DNA of 5,817 bases, from contig CAKZXL010000835.1 in the NCBI GenBank assembly GCA_937883885.1, positions 1 to 5,817 on the forward strand. Direction: 5' to 3'. The DNA is from an uncultured Aquincola sp. (GTDB lineage: Bacteria; Pseudomonadota; Gammaproteobacteria; Burkholderiales; Burkholderiaceae). How positions within the stretch are numbered: position 1 is the stretch's first letter; each line of letters begins with the position of its first letter. The notes beneath the pieces were generated by a model, which worked only from the letters and a program-made list of their open reading frames with translations, was not told the origin of the DNA and did no database searches. Shown here in pieces: positions 1 to 5,590 of the stretch. Made by a program: the position numbers and the translations under genes.

Positions 1-662
1 CCGAAAAGGTGTGGGCCACCGCGGTGGAGCAGGTCACCAGCGGCAAGCTGGCCGCGGCCCTGGGTGCCAGCCTGCGGCGCGACCTCATCGGCTTTGCCAT
101 CGGCAGCTCGGCCGGCCTGTTGTTCGGCGCGCTGCTGGGCGCTTCGCGTCTGGCCGACCGGCTGCTGGGCCCCAGCTTCCACACGCTCAAGCAGATCTCG
201 CTGTTTGCGTGGATTCCGCTGCTGTCGGTGTGGTTCGGCCTGGGCGATGCGGCCAAGGTGGCCTTCCTGTCGCTGGCGGCCTTCTTTCCGGTGGTGCTCA
301 ACACCTACGAAGGCATCCGCAGCGTGCCGGCCGACCTGCTGGAGGTGGCCCGCGTGCTGCGCTTGTCGCGCTGGCAGACCTGGCGCTACCTGATCCTGCC
401 TTCGGCCTCGCCGTCCATCTTCGCGGGCGTGCATCTGGCGCTGATCTATGCCTGGCTGGCCACGCTGGGCGCCGAGTACCTGCTGGTCTCGGGCCAGGGC
501 ATCGGCAACACCATGATCGACGGCCGCGAGCACTTCTGGATGGACCTGGTCCTGTTCGGCGTCATCGTCGTCGGCCTGGTGGGCTTCGCCCTCAACTGGA
601 TCGCCAGCCGCATCGAAGCACGTGCGCTGGCGTGGCGTGGCCGCTCGGTCGCGCAGTTCTGA
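1..662 (+). CDS. ssuC: SsuC-type aliphatic sulfonate ABC transporter permease (5' partial)
   Basis: Inner-membrane permease subunit of an ABC importer for sulfonates or related organosulfur compounds, acting with the ATPase encoded next and an SsuA-type binding protein. The reading frame is open to the left edge (first full codon at 3) and ends with TGA at 660-662. 219 residues are visible; family members are usually about 250-280, so roughly 30-60 N-terminal residues, including the first membrane helix, are probably missing. The GTG at 9 is an internal Val codon, not a start. Visible are SLRRDLIGFAIG, several hydrophobic helices (around window 85-150, 195-310, 415-490 and 540-600), the cytoplasmic EAA loop at about 340-405 (EVARVLRLSRWQTW followed by ILPSASPSI) and the SsuC-like GQGIGNTMIDGRE near 493-531. 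Assignment to the SsuC/TauC branch rests on recalled resemblance to E. coli SsuC. The paralogous TauC and the nitrate permease NrtB are alternatives; the neighbouring genes favour sulfur. Confidence 0.9.
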   Translation, partial: EKVWATAVEQVTSGKLAAALGASLRRDLIGFAIGSSAGLLFGALLGASRLADRLLGPSFHTLKQISLFAWIPLLSVWFGLGDAAKVAFLSLAAFFPVVLNTYEGIRSVPADLLEVARVLRLSRWQTWRYLILPSASPSIFAGVHLALIYAWLATLGAEYLLVSGQGIGNTMIDGREHFWMDLVLFGVIVVGLVGFALNWIASRIEARALAWRGRSVAQF

Positions 663-670
663 CTCAACCC

Positions 671-677
671 AAGGAGG
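671..677 (+). promoter_or_regulatory. Ribosome binding site of the ssuB-like gene
   Basis: A perfect AAGGAGG lies 4 bases upstream of the ATG at 682. It decides the start in favour of 682 over the in-frame ATG at 622, which lies inside the permease gene and would add 20 residues not expected for the family. Confidence 0.85.
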
Positions 678-681
678 CCCC

Positions 682-1440
682 ATGGCCCACGCAGGCACGC
701 TGCACATCGGCAACCTGAGCAAGCAGTTCGAGGTCAAGGGCCAGGCCCTGCCGGTGCTCCAGAACATCACGCTCACCGTCAACCCGGGTGAGTTCGTCAG
801 CATCGTCGGCAGCAGCGGCTGCGGCAAGAGCACGCTGCTGCGGCTGATCGTCGGCCTGGAAGCCGACTACCAGGGCGAGGTGCTGCTGGACGGCCAGCGC
901 ATCGTGGGCACCAGCCTCGACCGCGGCATCGTGTTCCAGGAGCACCGGCTGTTCCCGTGGCTCAACGTGGAACAGAGCATCGCGCTGGGCCTGCTGAACG
1001 CCGAGCAGCCCGAGGCCGACAAGCAACGCTCGGTGCGCGAGCACATCGCGCTGGTGGGGCTGACGGGTTTCGAGAAGGCGTACCCGCACCAGCTCAGCGG
1101 CGGCATGTCGCAGCGGGTGGCCATTGCGCGGGCGCTGGTCAGCCGGCCCGAGGTGCTGCTGCTCGACGAGCCCTTCGGCGCGCTCGACGCCATCACCCGC
1201 GCACACCTGCAGCAGGAGCTGCACCGCATCTGGCTGGCCGAGGGCATCACCATGATCCTGGTCACCCACGACGTGGAAGAGGCGGTGTACCTGGGCCAGC
1301 AGGTGGTGGTGATGGAGCCGCGCCCCGGCCGCATCCGCGCCACCGTGCCGGTGCCGCTGAGCTACCCGCGCGACCGCTTGAGCGCCGGCTTCCTCGAGGC
1401 CAAGGAGGCCGTGCTGGCCGCCTTTGGCGCGACGCACTGA
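682..1440 (+). CDS. ssuB: SsuB-type ABC transporter ATP-binding protein
   Basis: Cytoplasmic ATPase that powers uptake through the permease encoded 19 bp upstream. The protein has 252 residues, a normal length for SsuB/TauB. All ABC motifs are intact: Walker A GSSGCGKST at residues 43-51, Q-loop glutamine 86 in VFQEHRLFPW, signature LSGGMSQR at 138-145, Walker B VLLLDEP at 158-164, the FGALDA D-loop region at 165-170, and the switch histidine 196 in THD. The RLFPWLNV and FGALDAITR sequences are characteristic of the nitrate/sulfonate/taurine importer family. It should form a homodimer under the permease dimer. TauB, and less likely a nitrate or thiamine-precursor ATPase, cannot be excluded from sequence alone; the oxygenase genes downstream make sulfonate or sulfate-ester import the best reading. 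No internal disruption is seen. Confidence 0.93.
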   Translation: MAHAGTLHIGNLSKQFEVKGQALPVLQNITLTVNPGEFVSIVGSSGCGKSTLLRLIVGLEADYQGEVLLDGQRIVGTSLDRGIVFQEHRLFPWLNVEQSIALGLLNAEQPEADKQRSVREHIALVGLTGFEKAYPHQLSGGMSQRVAIARALVSRPEVLLLDEPFGALDAITRAHLQQELHRIWLAEGITMILVTHDVEEAVYLGQQVVVMEPRPGRIRATVPVPLSYPRDRLSAGFLEAKEAVLAAFGATH

Positions 1441-1462
1441 CACCGCACCTGTCTGGACAAGC

Positions 1463-1469
1463 AAGGAGG
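1463..1469 (+). promoter_or_regulatory. Ribosome binding site of the flavin monooxygenase gene
   Basis: AAGGAGG with a 5-base spacer to the ATG at 1475. It supports that start over the in-frame ATG at 1424, which lies inside the end of the ssuB-like gene. Confidence 0.85.
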
Positions 1470-1474
1470 GAACG

Positions 1475-2827
1475 ATGACCGACCGCAAGCTGCGCCTCGG
1501 CGCCTTCATCATGGCCACCGGCCACCACATCGCGGCCTGGCGCCACCCGGGCTCGCAGGCCGATGCCGGCATCAACATCGACCACTACGTGCAGCTGGCG
1601 CAAACCGCCGAGCGTGGCCTGTTCGACCAGGTGTTCGTGGCCGACAGCCCCGGCCAGCGCCACCGCGGCGACGAGGACTCGCTCAGTCGCCAGGGCCGTG
1701 TGTCGTACTTCGAGCCGGTGACGCTGTGGGCCGCGCTGTCGCAGGTGACCCAGCACATCGGCTTCGTGGCCACGGCCAGCACCACCTATGAAGACCCCTA
1801 CCTGCTGGCGCGCAAGTTCGCTTCGCTCGACCACATCAGCAAGGGCCGGGCGGCCTGGAACGTGGTGACCACCAGCGCCGACAACGTGCACGGCAACTTC
1901 GGCCTGGCGGCCCACGCCGACCCCGCCGCGCGTTATGCGCGGGCGCATGAGTTCGTGGAGGTGGTCAAGGGCCTGTGGGACAGCTTCGAGGACGACGCCT
2001 TCCTGCGCGACAAGGCCAGCGGCGTGTACTTCGATCCGCGCAAGCTGCATGCACTGAACCACGTGGGGCCGCACTTCAAGGTGGAAGGGCCGCTCAACAT
2101 CGAGCGACCGCCGCAGGGCCATCCGGTGATCGTGCAGGCCGGCTCGTCGGAAGACGGCAAGGAGCTGGCCGCGGCCACCGCCGAAGCCATCTTCACCGCC
2201 TGGACCAGCCGCGAAGAGGCGCAGGCTTTCTACGCCGACGTCAAGGGCCGCATGGCCAAGTACGGCCGCCGGCCCGAGCAGCTGCTGGTGCTGCCCGGCA
2301 TCTCGCCGGTGATCGGCCGCACCGAAGAAGAAGCGCAGGCCAAATGGGCCGAGCTGCAGGCGCTGATCCATCCTTCGGTGGGCTTGAACGTGCTGCAGCC
2401 CTTCTGGCCCCACGACGACCTGAGCCGCTGGGACTTGGACGCGCCGCCGCCTTACTACCCCGAGCCGCCCAAGGGCGTGAACAGCCGGGCGCACGTGGTC
2501 ATCCAGCTGGCGCGGCGCGAGCGCTTCACCGTGCGCCAGCTCTACGAATACCTGGCCGGCGCCCGCGGCCACTGGGTGGTGGTGGGCACGCCCGCGCAGA
2601 TCGCCGACCAGATGCAGGACTGGTTCGAGCATGGCGCGGCCGACGGCTTCAACGTGATGCCGCCGGTGCTGCCGCAGTCGCTGAACGAGTTCGTGGACCT
2701 GGTGGTGCCCGAGCTGCAGCGGCGCGGCCTGTTCCGCACTGCCTACGAAGGTCGCACCCTGCGCGAGAACCTGGGCCTGGAACGGCCGGTCAGCCGTTAT
2801 GCCAACCCGGCCGCACAAGCGGCCTGA
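1475..2827 (+). CDS. FMNH2-dependent monooxygenase, NtaA/SnaA/DszA family (bacterial luciferase-like)
   Basis: Predicted two-component flavin monooxygenase that uses reduced FMN and O2, probably to oxidise an organosulfur compound and free sulfite. The 450-residue length fits the NtaA/SnaA/DszA branch and is clearly longer than SsuD (about 380). Branch hallmarks visible are GHHIAAWRHP at residues 16-25, FVADSPG at 54-60, the block from EPVTLWAALS (80) through ASTTYEDPYLLARKFASLDH (101-120) to GRAAWNVVTT (124-133), HPVIVQAGSSEDGKELAA at 216-233, and GTPAQIADQMQDWF at 371-384. The C-terminus ELQRRGLFRTAYEGRTLREN is also typical. Placement between sulfonate transporter genes and an AtsK-like dioxygenase implies a desulfurisation role, but this family also includes nitrilotriacetate and EDTA monooxygenases, so the substrate is unknown. 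A flavin reductase partner is needed and none is encoded here. The gene starts 34 bp after ssuB and appears intact. Confidence 0.88.
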   Translation: MTDRKLRLGAFIMATGHHIAAWRHPGSQADAGINIDHYVQLAQTAERGLFDQVFVADSPGQRHRGDEDSLSRQGRVSYFEPVTLWAALSQVTQHIGFVATASTTYEDPYLLARKFASLDHISKGRAAWNVVTTSADNVHGNFGLAAHADPAARYARAHEFVEVVKGLWDSFEDDAFLRDKASGVYFDPRKLHALNHVGPHFKVEGPLNIERPPQGHPVIVQAGSSEDGKELAAATAEAIFTAWTSREEAQAFYADVKGRMAKYGRRPEQLLVLPGISPVIGRTEEEAQAKWAELQALIHPSVGLNVLQPFWPHDDLSRWDLDAPPPYYPEPPKGVNSRAHVVIQLARRERFTVRQLYEYLAGARGHWVVVGTPAQIADQMQDWFEHGAADGFNVMPPVLPQSLNEFVDLVVPELQRRGLFRTAYEGRTLRENLGLERPVSRYANPAAQAA

Positions 2828-2830
2828 CCT

Positions 2831-2836
2831 GAGGAG
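2831..2836 (+). promoter_or_regulatory. Ribosome binding site of the atsK-like gene
   Basis: GAGGAG, 5 bases before the ATG at 2842 and just after the TGA of the monooxygenase gene. It fixes the start of the dioxygenase and gives a 14-bp intergenic gap, consistent with one transcript. Confidence 0.8.
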
Positions 2837-2841
2837 AACCC

Positions 2842-3735
2842 ATGAGTGCAGTGATCGATCAAGTGAGCCTGGACATCGTGCCGGTGGCCGGCCGCATCGG
2901 CGCCGAGGTGCGCGGCCTGCGGCTGTCGGGCCAGCTGGCGCCCGAAACCTTCCAGGCGCTGCAGCAGGCGCTGTTTCGCCACAAGGTGCTGTTCGTGCGC
3001 GGCCAGCAACACCTGGACGATGCCGGCCAGGAAGCCTTCGCCCGCCTGTGGGGCGAGCTGGTGGAGCATCCCACCGTGCCCTCCAAGGACGGCACGCGGC
3101 TGCTGGAGCTGGACTCGCGCCATGGCGGCCGTGCCAACTCGTGGCACACCGACGTGACCTTCGAGGTGGACTATCCGCAGGTCAGCATCCTGCGGGCGGT
3201 GGTCATCCCGCCGTATGGCGGCGATACCGTGTGGGCCAATACCGCGCTGGCTTATGACGAGCTGCCGGCCTCGCTCAAGACCCTGGCCGACCAGCTGTGG
3301 GCGGTGCACAGCAACCATTACGACTATGCCGCCACCCGCATCGAGCCCGATGCCCATGGCGCCCGCAAGTACCAGGAGGTGTTCACTCGCCGGCTGATCG
3401 AGGCCGAGCATCCGCTGGTGCGTGTGCACCCGATCACCGGTGAACGCACGCTGGTCTCCGGCCACTTCATCCAGCGCTTCATCGGCTACAACACGCAGGA
3501 CAGCGACCTGCTGTTCCAGCTGTTCCAGAACCACATCACGCGGCTGGAGAACACCGTGCGCTGGCGCTGGCAGGTGGGCGACGTGGCCCTGTGGGACAAC
3601 CGCGCCACCCAGCACTACGCCACCAACGACTACGGCGACCAGCACCGCGTGGTGCGCCGCGTGACGGTGGCCGGCGACGTGCCGGTCTCGGTGGACGGCC
3701 AGCGCAGCCGGGTGCGCAGCCCAGCCGCTCAATGA
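2842..3735 (+). CDS. atsK: AtsK-like Fe(II)/2-oxoglutarate-dependent alkylsulfatase (TauD/TfdA family)
   Basis: Cytoplasmic non-heme iron dioxygenase. AtsK of Pseudomonas putida hydroxylates the carbon next to the oxygen of alkyl sulfate esters, so the product breaks down to an aldehyde and sulfate, with succinate and CO2 formed from 2-oxoglutarate. The 297 residues match the family length (about 280-300). The iron triad is intact: His102 and Asp104 in WHTDVTF, and His258 in NRATQHY. Arg269 and Arg273 lie 11 and 15 residues after His258, the TauD/AtsK spacing for binding 2-oxoglutarate. GGDTVWANT at 126-134, LWAVHSN at 152-158, EHPLVRVHPITGER at 189-202 and LENTVRWRW at 235-243 agree block by block with the P. 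putida AtsK sequence as I recall it, better than with TauD. TauD-like taurine dioxygenase or another sulfonate/sulfate-ester oxygenase remains possible. Its stop overlaps the start of the next gene. Confidence 0.88.
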   Translation: MSAVIDQVSLDIVPVAGRIGAEVRGLRLSGQLAPETFQALQQALFRHKVLFVRGQQHLDDAGQEAFARLWGELVEHPTVPSKDGTRLLELDSRHGGRANSWHTDVTFEVDYPQVSILRAVVIPPYGGDTVWANTALAYDELPASLKTLADQLWAVHSNHYDYAATRIEPDAHGARKYQEVFTRRLIEAEHPLVRVHPITGERTLVSGHFIQRFIGYNTQDSDLLFQLFQNHITRLENTVRWRWQVGDVALWDNRATQHYATNDYGDQHRVVRRVTVAGDVPVSVDGQRSRVRSPAAQ

Positions 3736-4706
3736 GCCGGCGACTCGATCCCGCCGCCACGCGCCGCCAGCTGCTGGGCTTGAGCCTGGGCCTGGCGGCC
3801 GCGCTGCCGCTCGCCGCACGGGCCGCCGGGCCTGCCGACAAGCTGCGCATCGGCTTCCAGAAGTCGTCGACGCTGATGATCTTTTTGAAGTCGCGCGGCA
3901 CGCTGGAAAAGGCGCTGGCGCCGCTGAACGTGGCGGTGTCGTGGCACGAGTTCACCTCGGGCCTGCCGCTGCTGGAGGCACTCAACATCGGCGCCATCGA
4001 CCTCAGCGCCGATGTGGCCGATGCCGTGCCGCCCTTTGCGCTGGCGGCCGGTGCCAAGCTCACTTACGTGGCCATCGAAACCCCATCGCCGCAGGCGCAG
4101 GCCATCGTGGTGCGCAACAACTCGCCCGTCACCAGCGTGGCCCAGCTCAAGGGCCAGAAGGTGGCTTTCGCCAAAGGCGCGGGGGCGCACTTCCTGCTGC
4201 TGGAAGCGCTGGCCGCGCAGGGCCTGAGCGTGCGCGATATCGAGCCGGCCTATCTGAGCCCGGCCGATGGCCGCGCAGCGTTCGAAGGCGGCAACGTGGC
4301 AGCCTGGGTGATCTGGGACCCGTTCCTGGCGGCGGTGCAGCGCCAGGCCGGCGCCCGCATCCTGGTCGATGGCACGCGGCTGTCGGCCTACCGGCGCTTC
4401 TACCTCGCTGCCACGGCTTACACACAGCGCCGCAGCGATGTGCTGGCCACGGTGTATGCCGAGCTGCAGCGGGCCGGCGAGTGGATCAAGCAGAACCCGG
4501 GGCCGGCCGCCGAATGGCATGCGCCGGTGATCGGCCTGGACGCGGCCACCGTGGAGGCCGCCAACCTGCGCCGCAGCTACCGCGTGCAGCCGGTGGATGG
4601 CGAGGCGCTGGCCGAGCAGCAGCGCATCGCCGATGCCTTCGTGCAGGCGCAGATCCTGCCGCGCAAGCTGCAGATCGCCGAGTCGCCGGTGTGGCGGCCT
4701 GCCTGA
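3732..4706 (+). CDS. ssuA: SsuA-type periplasmic sulfonate/sulfate-ester-binding protein
   Basis: Substrate-binding component that captures the ligand in the periplasm and delivers it to the SsuC/SsuB-type transporter at the start of the cluster. It has 324 residues. The N-terminus is a signal peptide: TRRQLLG (10-16), which resembles a twin-arginine motif, a hydrophobic stretch 14-28, and a likely cleavage after Ala31 (ARA). The mature part shows the family pattern: LRIGFQKSSTLM at 38-49, ALNIGAIDL, LKGQKVAFAKG, YLSPADGRAAFEGGNV and AWVIWDPF, all paralleling E. coli SsuA (LRIGYQKGS, LTPADARAAF, AWAIWDPY, as recalled). The ATG overlaps the TGA of the atsK-like gene (ATGA, 3732-3735) and no good ribosome binding site precedes it, so translational coupling is likely. 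TauA-like specificity is possible. An SBP gene in last position, behind the enzymes, is less common than in first position. Confidence 0.9.
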   Translation: MSRRLDPAATRRQLLGLSLGLAAALPLAARAAGPADKLRIGFQKSSTLMIFLKSRGTLEKALAPLNVAVSWHEFTSGLPLLEALNIGAIDLSADVADAVPPFALAAGAKLTYVAIETPSPQAQAIVVRNNSPVTSVAQLKGQKVAFAKGAGAHFLLLEALAAQGLSVRDIEPAYLSPADGRAAFEGGNVAAWVIWDPFLAAVQRQAGARILVDGTRLSAYRRFYLAATAYTQRRSDVLATVYAELQRAGEWIKQNPGPAAEWHAPVIGLDAATVEAANLRRSYRVQPVDGEALAEQQRIADAFVQAQILPRKLQIAESPVWRPA

Positions 4707-4715
4707 TCGACCGAT

Positions 4716-4749
4716 GCGCTGGCTGGGCCCGCAAAAGCCCGTCTGGCGC
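4716..4749 (+). terminator. Imperfect hairpin after the sulfur operon, possible terminator
   Basis: Ten bases after the binding-protein stop codon, GCGC (4716-4719) can pair with GCGC (4746-4749) and GGGC (4725-4728) with GCCC (4737-4740). The bases between can form one G-C and three G-T wobble pairs with one mismatch, around an 8-base loop. No T-tract follows, so it is not a classical intrinsic terminator. It may only attenuate or protect the 3' end. In GC-rich DNA such hairpins also arise by chance. Confidence 0.3.
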
Positions 4750-4762
4750 CGGAGTAGACTGC

Positions 4763-4774
4763 ACAGAATCCTGT
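4763..4774. promoter_or_regulatory. Inverted repeat ACAG-N4-CTGT upstream of the antitoxin, possible operator
   Basis: A 4-bp-arm inverted repeat lies 25 bp before the antitoxin ATG. Phd/YefM antitoxins usually repress their own promoter by binding short palindromes there, so the position fits. Weak -10-like hexamers (TAGACT 4755-4760, CAGAAT 4764-4769) are nearby, but no convincing -35 element is visible. The arms are short and the site could be chance. Confidence 0.2.
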
Positions 4775-4787
4775 CATCTACCCCGCC

Positions 4788-4793
4788 AAGGAG
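4788..4793 (+). promoter_or_regulatory. Ribosome binding site of the antitoxin gene
   Basis: AAGGAG six bases upstream of the ATG at 4800. It supports that start and independent translation of the toxin-antitoxin module. Confidence 0.8.
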
Positions 4794-4799
4794 CCGGCC

Positions 4800-5129
4800 A
4801 TGGGTTTTTCAGCCAGCGATGTGGTGCCATTCACCCAGGCGCGCGCCAACCTGTCCGAGCTGGCCGACCAGGCCAAGGCCGGCGCCGAGAAGATCATCAC
4901 CAAGAACGGCGAGAGCTACGTCGCCCTGATCGACGCGGACCGGCTGGACTACTACCACCGCCTGGAGCGCGAGCGCATCCACCTGCTGCTGATCGATGAC
5001 GCCAGGCGCGGCCTGGCCGACATCGAGGCTGGCCGCACCGTGGAGGCCGATGCCGCCATCGCCCAGCTTCAGCAGCGCCGCGCCGCAGTGGCAAAGACCG
5101 CAGGCAAGACCGCCAAGAAGCGTGGCTGA
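4800..5129 (+). CDS. Phd/YefM-family antitoxin of a type II toxin-antitoxin system
   Basis: A 109-residue DNA-binding antitoxin expected to bind and neutralise the RelE/ParE-like toxin encoded immediately downstream and to repress the shared promoter. The N-terminal Phd/YefM fold is visible: VVPFTQARANLSELADQA at residues 8-25, then the basic loop and strand KIITKNGESYVALIDADRLD at 31-50. Residues 52-95 are predicted helical, with a partly acidic stretch (IDDARRGLADIEAGRTVEADA, 65-85) that is the likely toxin-binding part. The last 11 residues (KTAGKTAKKRG, from Lys99) are strongly basic, which is unusual for a toxin-neutralising tail; part of this coding stretch overlaps the toxin start. The start is set by AAGGAG and separated by 93 bp from the upstream operon. 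The family call is firm; the name of the specific system cannot be given from sequence. Confidence 0.87.
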   Translation: MGFSASDVVPFTQARANLSELADQAKAGAEKIITKNGESYVALIDADRLDYYHRLERERIHLLLIDDARRGLADIEAGRTVEADAAIAQLQQRRAAVAKTAGKTAKKRG

Positions 5130-5523
5130 GGATAGGTACCGGGTCGAGCTGACCGCGAGCTTCCTGGAGCGGCTGAACGCCATCGAGGCGTTCCTGACGG
5201 AAGCCGACGCGGCCTTTGCCTTCGACGACCTGCTGGCCGAACTGCGCGCCACGGTCTTCCCCAACCTGGCCCGTTTCCCCCGCATCGGCCGGCGCTGCCT
5301 GGACAACCCGCCGCAATCGGCCGAAGCTCTGGCCCAGCTCGCAGCGCTGCCGGCCGGCGCTGCCAGCGCCTTGCGCGAGTACCTGCATGGCGACTACCTG
5401 ATGCTCTACACGGCCATGGACGCCACTGCGACGGTTTATTTGCTGTCCATCCGCCACCACCGACAACTGTCTTTCGACTTTGCGCGCTTCTGGCCCGGTG
5501 CTGGAATGCCGCCCTCCGAGTGA
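5122..5523 (+). CDS. RelE/ParE-family toxin of a type II toxin-antitoxin system
   Basis: Predicted toxin of the RelE/ParE fold, paired with the preceding antitoxin. ParE members poison DNA gyrase and RelE members cleave mRNA on the ribosome; which applies here cannot be told. The chosen start is GTG 5122, overlapping the antitoxin's last 8 bases. No ATG occurs in a sensible position and no well-spaced ribosome binding site is seen, so coupling to antitoxin translation is likely. The 133-residue product shows YRVELTASFLERLNAIEAFL (6-25), ARFPRIGRR (50-58) and the C-terminal strands YLHGDYLMLYTAMD (87-100) and VYLLSIRHHRQLSFDF (105-120). The FPRIGR motif and the SIRHHRQ end are typical of the superfamily. 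Members are usually about 90-110 residues; the extra length comes mainly from an Ala/Leu/Pro-rich stretch at about 61-85 between FPRIGR and the last strands. Confidence 0.8.
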   Translation: MAEDRYRVELTASFLERLNAIEAFLTEADAAFAFDDLLAELRATVFPNLARFPRIGRRCLDNPPQSAEALAQLAALPAGAASALREYLHGDYLMLYTAMDATATVYLLSIRHHRQLSFDFARFWPGAGMPPSE

Positions 5524-5590
5524 ACGCCCTGCAAATCGAACAGGCCCTTGTTCAAGGCCATCGTGGCGCGGTCTCGAACCGCCTGATCGA
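5524..5590. other. Convergent intergenic gap, 67 bp
   Basis: Short gap between the toxin gene and the convergent peptide-binding-protein gene. It contains small overlapping inverted repeats (GGCC/GGCC arms within 5543-5559; GAACA 5538-5542 with TGTTC 5549-5553) that could form weak hairpins on either strand, but no T-run. No gene or clear terminator is supported. Confidence 0.4.

Noticed and set aside
664..1578. Minus-strand open frame opposite the ssuB-like gene
   Set aside because: Low-complexity translation without motifs, while the plus strand encodes all ABC ATPase motifs.
1262..2818. Long minus-strand open frame (518 codons) opposite the monooxygenase gene
   Set aside because: Its translation is rich in His, Arg, Gly and Val with no recognisable domain, the typical antisense shadow of a GC-rich gene. 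The plus-strand frame has clear family motifs and a ribosome binding site.
2797..3819. Long minus-strand open frame opposite the atsK-like gene
   Set aside because: Antisense shadow. The plus-strand product carries the complete iron-binding triad and 2-oxoglutarate arginines.
3729..4520. Minus-strand open frame opposite the binding-protein gene
   Set aside because: Antisense shadow with no recognisable features; the plus strand encodes a signal peptide and the SsuA pattern.
4763..4774. LexA-like box suggested by CTGT and ACAG
   Set aside because: The order is ACAG...CTGT, the reverse of the CTGT-N8-ACAG SOS box, and the spacing differs.
5538..5559. Possible bidirectional terminator in the convergent gap
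   Set aside because: Stems are only 5-6 bp with a bulge, the alternatives are mutually exclusive, and no T-tract occurs on either strand.
4701..5590. Ten-base direct repeat GCCTGATCGA at 4701-4710 and 5581-5590 as possible ends of an inserted toxin-antitoxin module
   Set aside because: The repeat flanks the module suggestively, but the first copy is partly coding (it includes the stop codon of the binding-protein gene). No integrase or transposase is present, base composition does not shift, and a 10-bp match is weak in this short window.
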